From positions 12,072,001-12,136,000 of the forward strand of contig CM055868.1 in assembly GCA_029582165.1 (NCBI GenBank): DNA of 64,000 nucleotides, read 5' to 3'. The position numbers and the translations under genes are program-made. Below are positions 47,301 to 56,777 of this stretch, piece after piece; within the stretch, counting starts at the first letter, position 1, and every line of letters begins with the position of its first letter. The notes beneath the pieces were generated by a model. It was not told where the DNA came from. It did not search any database and saw only the letters and a list, made by a program, of their open reading frames with translations. The stretch comes from Portulaca oleracea (lineage: Eukaryota > Streptophyta > Magnoliopsida > Caryophyllales > Portulacaceae).

Positions 47301-49706
47301 AAGAGGTAAATTGTTTTTGGGCTTCATCGCCCCCAATTTACTAGCGCACTTCATGACCTGGAATTCTGGCTTTACTATGGTTGAAATGCTGCTTAAGTAC
47401 ATGTATTGGGCTTCTTTTACTTGTTTAATATCCATAAAAGATTTGATGATGTCATTCCACTCTTGACCATCCATCTCTTTGTCCACACGTGCACCCACAC
47501 CTGCAACAGTATATCTGGAAAAAAGATTAATGCACCACATCCGCACCCACACCCACACCCACACCTGTATGGATAAACACACACCACACACATGCCAAAA
47601 ATTTGCTGGGAGGTGCCATACATTCCTAACAACTGACCATTGGGGGACCACATTTTTTTAATGCACTCATAGGGGACCAAGTTGCTAAACAATTGACTGG
47701 CAGGTGACTTTCCGGCCATTATTTCCCGGAAAACATAAAAAGTCTTAAAAGCCCTTGAGGAGATAGCCCTTACCCTTTCCCCCCTCAAAATCTATGTTTC
47801 CGGCGAGACAATCTATATTTCCGGCGAGACAATCTCCCAATCCCAATCCCAATCCCAATCCCCAATCACTTGAATCACAAACAATGCTCCAAATCCAAAC
47901 CCCACCATCCTCCTCCTCTTCCTCCTCACGAGATTCCACTGCTTTCTACTGCATTTCCGCCTCCGCCTTCTTCTCCATCGTCTTCCTCCTCTCCCTCTCC
48001 TCCACCACCACAACCACCACCACCTCCGCCGCCCCAGACCCGCGGCTCCTTCTGTTTCTTTCTTTGAGACTTCTGTTTCTTTCTCTGCTAATTGAGCAGT
48101 TGCTTCCTTCAACTGTTCCCGAGCCTCCAAAAGGCGGGCCTCGGCGCCAGAGTGGAGCTCCACAAATCTGGAGTGCTGGTCAGTCAGCTCAGTAATTGTA
48201 TTCATGTGAGAGGCAAGTTGAACTGAAGTAGCCCCCTTTTCTGCATTTGCAGAATCGAGCAACTCTTGAAGTTCATCAACTTTATTCTTCATCTGTGTGT
48301 TTGTGTCCACTAGAAGCTCATTTTCTGAAAGTGATTGTGCCACTTTGCCTTCAGCTTCTTCAATCATCCTTTTGAGGTCTTCATTGGAACTTTCTAGTGC
48401 AGCCACTTTTGGGTTCTTCAATCATCCTGTGACTATCCTTTTTTGGGTTCTTCATTTGCAAACCCTAATTTTCTAGAATCCACACCCATATGTATCATTC
48501 ACAAGTTCAATGGAGGGTGAATGAAGGAAGGAAGAATGCAGATTGCAGCTTAAGGAAGAAATGCAACTCACCCAGAAAAAAAAAGTGGATTCTGGAAAAT
48601 TGCTATATGGTGGGTGAGTTGCATTTCAATATAGAAGTAGTCTTTTTTTATTTTCCATAATCTCAAAGGTCATATTGAACACCAATTGTCTTTTTTTGGG
48701 TTTCAACTGTCTTTTTTTTTTGGTGGGTGTGAATTCTGGAAAATTGCAGTTCAAGGAAGAAAGGAAGAATGAAGATGGTGGATGAAGGAGGAAGGAAGGA
48801 GGAAGGAGCAATGGAGGGTAGTTTGGGCATTGATCTAAGCAAATTCAAAAAAAAATTTACTTTACTCAACTGTCACCGTTTTCCGGCAAATAATGGCCGG
48901 AAAGTCACCTTCCAGCCAATTGTTTAGCAACTTGGTCCCCTTTGAGTGCATTAAAAAAATGTGGTCCCCCAATAGTCAGTTGTTGGGAATGTATGGCACC
49001 TCCCAGCAAATTTTTGCACACACGCAGACTATGTTGTTCTATTTTACGAGCGCTTTCCCTCATCTTCAATTGAATCTCTTTGTCCCCTTTGTGTTGATAG
49101 GGTGGTCCGGCCACTTCTATATGGCCATGTCATGGAAACATTCAATCTTTGACGACACATAGTGCCCTTGAGACTCTGTCCCGGATGCTTTATGAGGGTA
49201 TCCATGCTGATGTCACCATCATCACTGCCAATGGAAATGTGAAGGCTCACAAGGCAATACTCTCAGCTAGCTCCCCTGTTTTCCAGAGTATGTTCCTCCA
49301 TGACTTAGTGGAGAAAGAATCCTCCACGATTAACATTGATGACATGTCATGGGATTCATGCATGGCCCTTCTCAGCTACCTCTATGGAACTATTAAGCCG
49401 GAGGATTTTTGGAAGCACAGACTTGCCCTCCTCGGGGCTGCAAACAAGTATGACATGACAGACCTTAAAAATGCTTGCGAAGAAAGCCTGCTGGAGGACA
49501 TAAACTCTGACAATGTCCTCGAAAGGCTGCAGGAGGCTTTCTTGTATCAGCTCGATAAATTAAAGAGAGGGTGCATGGCATACTTGTTTGACTTTGGCAA
49601 GATATATGATGTTAAGGATGAGATAAACAGTTTCTTTAAAGATGCCGATAGGGAACTCCTGGCAGAGATGTTTCACAATGTGCTCACTGTCTGGAAGCCA
49701 GCCTAA
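44302..49706 (+). CDS. BTB/POZ domain protein, At1g21780-like CUL3 adaptor
   Basis: Four exons (44302-44414, 44514-44659, 46639-46754, 49101-49706) join in phase to 326 aa, the length of At1g21780. The N-terminal part is MATH-like (VETISRLAQWRIDNFGPCSY, YLYIRLFPELSRVSKEQPPI, RFIIDVEFLDLKIC). The last exon holds the BTB domain (ADVTIITANGNVKAHKAILS, SMFLHDLVEKESSTINIDDM, LLSYLYGTIKPEDFW) and the C-terminal helical part (HRLALLGAANKYDMTDLKNA to VLTVWKPA). BTB proteins of this kind recruit substrates to CUL3 ubiquitin ligases; the substrate is unknown. Intron 3 (2346 bp) is swollen by a Pack-MULE, and intron 2 holds a SINE relic. The splice sites remain sound. Confidence 0.93.
45690..45795 (+). 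repeat. SINE relic in BTB intron 2
   Basis: GTAAAGACTGCCTACATCTG, then CCCGGGAGTTTGTTGTTGTTGTT, resembles the 3' half and TTG tail of plant tRNA-derived SINEs, which typically contain GGCTGCGTACATC and end in TTG repeats. The 5' part with pol III boxes is not recognisable. Confidence 0.5.
47813..48421 (-). pseudogene. Chimeric open frame with captured coiled-coil segment
   Basis: The frame is open for 202 codons from ATG 48421. Residues 1 to about 120 form heptad-rich coiled coil (LESSNEDLKRMIEEAEGKVA, NKVDELQELLDSANAEKGAT, SHMNTITELTDQHSRFVELH, EARLLEAREQLKEATAQLAE). This closely resembles part of long plant coiled-coil proteins of the PICC/myosin-heavy-chain-like group. No intron is visible in this part. 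From about residue 125 the frame reads Arg/Trp-rich and Asp/Trp repeats, the antisense of the other captured piece. Whether any product is made is unknown. The donor gene is not in this window. Confidence 0.65.
47884..48050 (+). pseudogene. Captured N-terminus of a membrane-anchored protein
   Basis: On the + strand ATG 47884 starts MLQIQTPPSSSSSSSRDSTA, then FYCISASAFFSIVFLLSLSS, then Thr-rich and SAAPDPRL sequence. A short polar N-terminus, one hydrophobic span and a Pro/Thr stem is the layout of a type II signal-anchor protein such as a Golgi glycosyltransferase. It is cut off after about 55 codons where the coiled-coil piece begins. The parent gene is not identified. Confidence 0.45.
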
Positions 49707-50710
49707 AGGCCTTGATGCTTGGCTAGCATAAGTGTCTGTATATGTACATGACATGAACTTTTCAAGCTCCTGTGCTTTTCCTTGGTATTTGTGTGTATAT
49801 TAAAAATGTGGGTGTGTATGGATCAGTTTCTGCAGCACATATAGGTGAAGTTGTGATAACTTCCTACGCCTGAGAACCATTGGCAGAAAGCTTCAGTGTT
49901 GAAGTACATAGTTTTGAATGTATGCTAATGAGGTCACTTGGCTTATCACTTATGATTATTTGGCGAGGTTGATATTGGCAGTTGGTACTATGTTGATTTC
50001 GATCCCTAGTATCACTCGTTAGTTTATCTTTGTATTTTTCTTGAATATGTTATTTATGTTGGCATGAACAAGATGATGCAATATCCAAGTTGGATGTAAC
50101 TCTTGTCCCTCTAAGATGTCTGTCATATCCATGCTACTTGTTGGTTCTCTTTTACTTGTTCAATTAAGCTGTTGGGATATTTTTCGTTGGTTCTAATAAC
50201 TAATAAGGCATTAAAGTTGAAGACCCAAACGTTAAACCCTCATATGCAATTTGGTAAACCATCATATGCGATTTGGTAGAATATTTATGAAAGTGTACGA
50301 TCTTTACATGATATATATTTTCATCAATTGAAACTTATGTAGCATATGCATATCTAAATACCTTGATTCAGTTATTAGATGGTTTGCATATGTTATTTAT
50401 TTTTTTTGTTGAAGTCGCTTGAAAGCACCCTAGAGGGATTGAATAAGTGGTTGGCTAGAACTAAATCAAGGTTAGAAAACAAAGTTGTCGGTCAAGGTCC
50501 TTGGCACAGTCAAGGTCAAGGTATGAAAACAAAATTTATTCGATCCATTATCCGAAAAATTTATTTTCCGATTCGTGATCTGGAGAAAAATAACGGATCG
50601 GATATCCGCCCCAAGAATTTTTTTTTAAAAAAATATGCTAATTGTCCATTTTCCGGATAAGATTTTCGGATTTTTGGATCAGATCTCGGATTACGGATAT
50701 TGTTCCACCC

Positions 50711-50970
50711 CTATGTGTTGGTGTGTAAATGTGTATATGTTGGTGTGCAAAGGTGTATGTGTTGTTGTATATTAGTGTGCAAATGAGTTTGTGTTTAGTG
50801 TGCAAAGATATATGTATTAGTGTACAAAGGTGTATGTGTTAGTGTGCGTTAATGTGCAAAGGTATGTGTATTAGTGTGCAAGTGTATGTGTTAGTGTGTG
50901 TTAGTCTGCAAAGGTGTATATGTTAGTACGTGTTAGTATGCAAAGGTATGTGTGTTGATGTGCAAAGTAT
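50711..50970 (+). repeat. GTGTTAGTGTGCAAAGGTGT minisatellite
   Basis: About a dozen irregular units of 15-25 bp built from GTGTTAGTGTGCAAAGGTGT and its variants run across this stretch. Units differ by substitutions and small indels, which points to an old array. Confidence 0.85.
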
Positions 50971-51012
50971 GTATTGCCTAGGAATAGCCAAAAAAGTTAG
51001 AGTGCAAAGAAG

Positions 51013-51690
51013 TTTATGCTAGAGTGTAAAGGAGCGCTAGCAGAAATTCAAGTCTAGGTGATTAAATTCCGGTCGATCAAATTCTGTCAATGTCAAAATT
51101 TAGACGATAAATTCATGTCCAGAGCCGATTTTTATTAAGGTCAGACTGGGTCAGCCAATTCAGACGAAGCTAAATTCGTGTTAGAATCGGATTTAGAGAA
51201 TAGAAAAAAACTGAAAAATTATGTGTGAATATTCGGTCAATATCAAAATTTAGATGAAAAATCTATGTTCGGGCCCGATTTTTCCGGGTCGCACAATTCG
51301 AATTTTTCGGGATGGACGAAACTTTACCAATTGTAGAGTTAGTATCAGTTTATGCTAGAGTGTAAATGAGCGCTAGCAAAAATTCGGGTCTAGGTGATTA
51401 AATTCCGGTCAGTCAAATTCGGTCTATATAAAATTTCAGACGAGAAATTCATGTCCAGAGCCAATTTTTATTTAGGTTAGACTGGGTCAACCAATTCAAA
51501 TGAAGCTAAATTTGTGTTAGAATCGGATTTGAAGAATAGAAAAAAGAGAAAAATTATGTGTGAATACTCGGTCAATATCAAAATGTGGATGAAAAATCTA
51601 TGTCCAGCCCGATTTTTTCAGGTTGCACAATTCGAATTTTTTCGCGATGGATGAAACTTTATCAATTGTAGAGTTAGTATCAGTGTGCAA
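51013..51690. repeat. 336-bp diverged tandem duplication
   Basis: Copy 1 starts at 51013 and copy 2 at 51349, both with TTTATGCTAGAGTGTAAA. They share GAGCGCTAGC, TTCATGTCCAGAGCC, GGGTCAGCCAATTCA and GTAGAGTTAGTATCAGT in order, with frequent point differences. This is much older than the 42-kb duplication. There are no coding frames. Confidence 0.88.
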
Positions 51691-52787
51691 GAAAGTTTAT
51701 TTTAGTACTATCCACAATAAATACTATAAAAAAAATAGTTCAATGAAATATGGAAAACAATGAAATGATGGAGGGAAAAATTAAGCAAAGGAAAAAAAAC
51801 AAATGTAAAAAAAGGAAAAAAAAAGAAATGAGCTAAATAGAAAGAAAGTCAAAATAATTTTATGTAAGAAAAAAGATAGTGAAAAACAACACAAAATAGA
51901 ATATTGAAACCCAATCAAACTCAAATCCATGACCTTTAGTATATTGTTTGTATAACTAGTAAAGGCTTGCCAATGCGCTACACATTAAGCAATTGTTTTT
52001 AATTGCATTAATTAGTATTTAACAGTTAGCTCGTCTTACAAAAAGAAAAGAAAATACGTGACAATAGGTGTTGTATAGTGGGAGTAAGGAGAAGAGGTGT
52101 GCTCTCGCGTAACCACTAAATAATTTTTGGTTGGCAGATAACTCATTTTCCATATTAGAAGTGGATGTTAAGAAAGGTTTTGAAATTTTGAATCATGTTA
52201 ACTTCTTTTTTTTTTTTTTAAGGAATGATCTATGTCAACGTTGAACATATATGCATGCTGGTTTCAAACTGATAATAGACAGTTCGTGCAGATTTTTAGT
52301 GTTTTAACTGAAGCTTGAGCATAATAAGTTTAACTTTAAAAAATAATCTAGTCCCTAACTTGAGCTATTTGATTGATGATTCACCCTACATTTCTTTTTG
52401 TTTTTGTGAGAATCAGATTTTTAAGTTTAAATATGAATCTAGTACATTTGATTATATACTTGTATTTCATCATTTTAATTTATGTGTCACTTGTTAAATG
52501 CTTCACAATTTTTAATGTCTTTTCATCAATTTCTTCTCATATAAAATTTTATCATAAATTACAAGTTGTATTCGAAATTTCGAATAAAAATAGTTTTTGT
52601 GAGGAACCCAAATATCCAATGAGAGTAATTTGATATAATTGATGGTTGTATTGTTAAGAAATCAACGATTAAAGTTTTCAGTGTTATAATTACATGAAAA
52701 CCATTGCAAAAGATAAAATAAGAAGGAAAGATTAAGGATGGTGGTGTTTGAGTTTTATGTTGTAGCAGGTTTGGTTGACTTTTAAGT

Positions 52788-53455
52788 AGGGCTGAGTGGC
52801 GGACAATGGGTCGAGTCGAGCCTGAGCTTGGCATGCTCGAGGCTTGGCTTGTGAGCTACATTGCAAGCTTGGCTCGGCTCGCGAGCTTGGTGAGCCTGAA
52901 AAGTTAGGCTCGCGGCTTGGCTCGCCAAGACTCGCGAGCCCTCACGAGCTTTAATGAGCCAATGCTTGTTTATTGTTATTCATTTTGTTGATCTACAAAG
53001 TGATAATAAAGAATAACTCTTAAAATAGAGAATAGTAAAAAAAACACTTATAACAAAGTCAAATAATGACATAAGATTGAAAATTAATTAATTCAAAATA
53101 ACAATTATAGGATATAAAATAAAGTAATCTTTTAGCAATAATGAAAAGAACTTATGAATGTGAATTTTTAACATATAAAGAAAAGATGTATCAAAAGCAT
53201 AAGTTTCAATTTATGTGGATAAGGTAATTTTATTTTGGAAATAGTATTATCAAACATAATATATTTCGTCCAATTTTCCATTTTCACGAGCCTTACGAGC
53301 TTCACGAGCCAAGCTTCCATAGGCTCGGCTTGGCTTGTTTATGTAATGAGTTCAAGCCCGAGCCGCCTCGAGCTTATTGTGAGTCGAGCTTATCGAACTT
53401 CCAACCGAGCTGGCTCGCGAGGACTCACGAGCCGACTTGGCTCATTGCCAGCCCT
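52788..53455. mobile_element. 668-bp inverted-repeat element with AGGGCTGGCAA ends
   Basis: The right end reads inward AGGGCTGGCAATGAGCC; the left end AGGGCTGAGTGGCGGAC is a diverged inverse. Both subterminal zones, about 180 bp each, are full of GAGCC/GGCTC and GCTCGCGAGC motifs. TTTTAAG-like sequence stands on both sides but no exact duplication can be set. Elements with AGGGCTGGCAA ends are common in plant genomes; hAT-like is my best guess. The AT-rich centre has no ORF. Confidence 0.6.
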
Positions 53456-53640
53456 ATTTTTAAGTTTTAATTCCAATAACATTTTTGACTAAATTTGACA
53501 TTTTAGTGTCATCTTTTGAGTTTTTGTTCACAATTGTTTTTAGAATTTCCTCTGATAGCATTTTTCATTAAATTAAATATTTTATTGACATTATACGAAG
53601 GATTTCAAATTCAGAGACATTTTTACCATTTGTGATAGTA

Positions 53641-53790
53641 GGCCCCGTTCTTTAATGCGTTAACGCACCCAAACGCAACGTAACTTACCGCAACCCTACC
53701 GCAATAGAATGGAAATTACCGTTACTTTTTAACTATTTCCACCGCAACTTAACGCAACGCAAATACAACGCAACGCACAAAAGAACGGGC
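53641..53790. repeat. Small MITE-like repeat, GCCCCGTTCTTT ends
   Basis: GCCCCGTTCTTTAATGCGTT at the left and AACGCACAAAAGAACGGGC at the right are inverted. The inside repeats ACGCAACG and CCGCAA motifs. It is about 150 bp. The target duplication is unclear. Confidence 0.6.
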
Positions 53791-54868
53791 ATGAGACAAT
53801 TTAATTCAAGTTTAATTTTTATTTTTCATTTTATTTTTCTTTTTATCATTCCGCTTGTTCAAATTCTAAATTGGACTGAAGAGTTTGCAACATAAGTCGT
53901 AAAAACTGCATAACATAACAACTTGACAACTATAGTCAAATAAATCAAATGGTCCAAGCACAAATAAATCAAAACAAAAGAGCTACTTTGCGTTAATCTT
54001 TTTTTTTCCCTTTTTGTATCTTCCTTTCTTCCAATCATTTGTCCTTAGAAATCTTTAGTGTCGTATCTCAATCATGGAAGAAGCGCAAGTCACTTCCAAT
54101 CTTTGCCGCTTTGTGCCTCCACAACTAATTTATTGAGAGAGTTTTCCACATTTTTTTCCAAAATTTTATTAAGTACTAGAAAAAATTCTCATTCAATTTA
54201 TCTAGAGAACTTCCTTAATTTTCCCCTTAGTAGGCACTAGAAAAGTTCCCGAATCCTTTTTCGGAGTGAAATTTTTAAGAAGGAAAATTGGAAAAAAAAA
54301 ATCCATACTTTGGGGAATTGAAAAAAAAAATAAATTCGAACTTACAACTTTGTTATAAAATGAGCTGAACTTTAATTACTACTATTTTTAGGATGCACCA
54401 ACTGGTTAAACTCGTCCGAAAAGAGATGTGATGATGACTATATTACACGCGGAACCTATTTTTAACTTGTTTTTGAGCTGCAAAAACTTCTGTGTATAAT
54501 ATTGTCACCACCATGTAAAAATAATAGAGATTAAACTTTATATCACTCATGACAAAATTATAAATTCAGATTATTTTTTAATGCCTCTCAAGTTTGTATT
54601 ATTTTTTATTTTTTTCCAATTTTCTTTTTAACAAAGTTGGTACTTGGTACACTTCTCGAACCCGCAGAGAAATTACAAGTTAAAGCTACGGCAAGCGAGG
54701 GAAAAGAGCGCAGACCCAGAAGAATCGAGAACCCCCTGTCACAATTCTTTCAAATTAAACCTCCTACAACAACGATCTCTCTCAATTCTGATCATCCTCA
54801 GGCAAACTTCAAGGGAGATTACAAAAACCACAATCAACTAAACAGTACACCAAACTGAAAGCTAAAAG
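53791..54868. other. AT-rich upstream region of zinc-ribbon gene
   Basis: No gene or repeat is recognisable. The last 200 bases (CCGCAGAGAAATTACAAG onward) are less AT-rich and probably include the leader of the zinc-ribbon gene. Confidence 0.5.
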
Positions 54869-55195
54869 ATGTTCTTCTTCTTCGTGGGAGGGCTAGAACA
54901 GCAAGCAAGGGAGGTCCTGAAGAGGGGAATTGGAAGCTGCATCAATTGCGGTTCCAGTCTCAACCTGGTCGAGTATGACAAAGTTCTTAAGCTGTTCTTC
55001 GTACCCGTATGGCGTTGGCCTGGCAAGGAACCTCTTCTCCATTGCCCTAATTGCAACATCTTCTATCCTCAGTCTTTCAATCTCCCGCCTCCTCCGCCGT
55101 CGACGGTGGTTCCCGATGTGCTCCGCTGCCACTCCTGCCGCCAACCTGTCGATGCTGACTACAGGTTTTGTCCTTACTGTGGCGTCACTCTCTGA
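54869..55195 (+). CDS. Small double zinc-ribbon protein
   Basis: A single uninterrupted frame of 108 aa starts at ATG 54869. Four CXXC knuckles are seen: C24/C27 and C59/C62 form the first ribbon (GSCINCGSS, HCPNCNIF), and C87/C90 with C101/C104 the second (RCHSCRQPV, FCPYCGV). A Pro run (residues 73-77) links them. Between the first pair lies the aromatic LKLFFVPVWRWPGKEPLLHC segment typical of the zinc_ribbon_15 family of small plant and fungal proteins. The function is not established; metal binding is expected from the cysteines. There is no signal peptide. The frame is intact and intronless. Confidence 0.8.
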   Translation: MFFFFVGGLEQQAREVLKRGIGSCINCGSSLNLVEYDKVLKLFFVPVWRWPGKEPLLHCPNCNIFYPQSFNLPPPPPSTVVPDVLRCHSCRQPVDADYRFCPYCGVTL

Positions 55196-56777
55196 ATCTG
55201 CGGTTTAGGGTTTTTATCAGTTTCTCCTTGTGTATACTGGTTCGAATAAACGGCAACTTTGTTGGATATTTCATCATTTTAATGAAAGTGGTACGTTAAT
55301 TGATAAGTTTTTAAAACTATTGTAGTCTTGTAATTTGGGTCCTTGATATAAAGCACACACATATGTAAACCATTGAAATTTGATTACCTATAATTTGCTG
55401 TCATGTTAATTACTTGCAGTTGTCTTTTTTGTTTGCAAATGAGTCCCCCTCCTCATTTCACCAACAATAGCTTTCCTCTTTAATTTATTCCTCTTCAATC
55501 ATCAAGTGATTCCCGAAAAAAACCCTCAAGTGTAAACACACAGATAATATGGAGAAAGATGGCGGTTAAAGAAGCAAAGAAACTATCAGTGAGGACAAAT
55601 GTTGATGGCAGCCATGAACAAGTTGATGGAACCTTTTTTTCTTATATACAAAAAAGCTACGTAGCGGCTAATACCTCAAAAACATCGACTATTTCCATAA
55701 TTGAATTGTAAGAGTGGTGTATTTCTGGGTTTAATATGTAAAAGAGGAAGAAAAAGGGAAACACTTTGAAAGTGGTGATGAATTCGATGAGATTCTAATG
55801 AAGAAATAGGATGAACGATGGATACAGGATACAAAAATTTGAGCGAGATCAAAGCAATCGTGGATGAATTCGATCTTCATCTTTCTTGCCAACGCCTATT
55901 TTGAAACTAATACAACATTTTTCTATTTTACTCGTACGTAAACTAGCTAAACCTATGAGAACCAACATCACTCAGCTAAACTGACCCAATCTTACTTTGT
56001 CAACTTCTACATATCCAACAAAAGAACATTACCAATATACCATTGTCGCAGATTAGGGCTTTTACGAAGGTGGTCTGGGACAATATCTCTATAAATTTTG
56101 CAATCAGATTAGTGAATGTGGCTTCCTCAGTCCTTACGGAACCTGCAAAGCATTACAAGGACATTCTAATTAAATACGAGGACTCTCCAGAACTTCTAAA
56201 GTTGGTAATGATATGGCAGCAAAAACTCCTCCCAACAAGAGATCGAATACCAGCAAATACACAATATTTTCAGCAGAATGTATTCCAGTTTTACTGGATT
56301 GAAAGGCAGAATTACACTTTCACAGCTTTCCATCATCTCAAAAATAACAATTCAATTTACAATCATCTATCCTATAAATGTTGTCGATTGGAAATTTCAC
56401 TAGACATATTCCAATGGTTTCCACCTATAAGCAGCAACCCCCCCAATTCCCTTTTTTTAAAAAAAAAAGCAAAGAAGAAAAAGGCAGTAGAAAAAATTGA
56501 ATTTAGCACTGTACACTAAGAGACAACAAAGGATACAGCCTCTCTTAAACCAGGGAGCTGTTATAGTTTTGACTCTTCATCAATAATCATTTAATTTTCT
56601 GAATTTTTCAGATTCTATCTTGATATTCCAGAAATAGATGTTGCTGGATTGCACCCGACCGTCAATATAATGCTTCTCATGAAAAAGCATCTGGCCGGAG
56701 TTGAATGCTTGCTGGGTTTGGTTGCTGTGAAGTATAAGAAATGAAGTCAAAACCATAGTTATGTCAAATCTCTTAGT
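55196..56777. other. Intergenic between convergent zinc-ribbon and CAO genes
   Basis: It contains the 3' sides of both genes. The + frame 56043-56519 (158 codons) has no recognised domain and ends in a Lys-rich low-complexity tract; I do not call it a gene. No repeats with clear ends are seen. Confidence 0.5.

Larger units (their letters stand above)
47596..49016. mobile_element. Pack-MULE in BTB intron 3
   Basis: The terminal inverted repeats start CAAAAATTTGCTGGGAGG and extend about 135 bp, through GTGGTCCCCCAAT and TGACTTTCCGGCCATTATTT, with few mismatches. The flanks CACACATGC (47587-47595) and CACACACGC (49017-49025) form a 9-bp target duplication with one mismatch. The interior carries pieces of at least two host genes and no transposase. 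It ends 85 bp before the acceptor of exon 4 (49101) without destroying it. Confidence 0.85.
49707..52787. other. Intergenic, repeat-rich
   Basis: No gene is supported. About 50540-50720 holds ATCCGAAAA/TTTTCGGAT-type inverted tracts ending TTCCACCCCTATG, probably a degraded transposon end. A minisatellite and a 336-bp tandem duplication follow. 51700-52780 is AT-rich without recognisable features. Confidence 0.5.

Noticed and set aside
47479..47661. CACACC-rich tract as a CRISPR or satellite array
   Set aside because: It is an irregular short simple repeat beside the MULE end, with no regular spacers.
56043..56519. 158-codon + frame before CAO
   Set aside because: No recognisable domain, Lys-rich low-complexity end, AT-rich composition, and it lies in the 3' intergenic space between two convergent genes.
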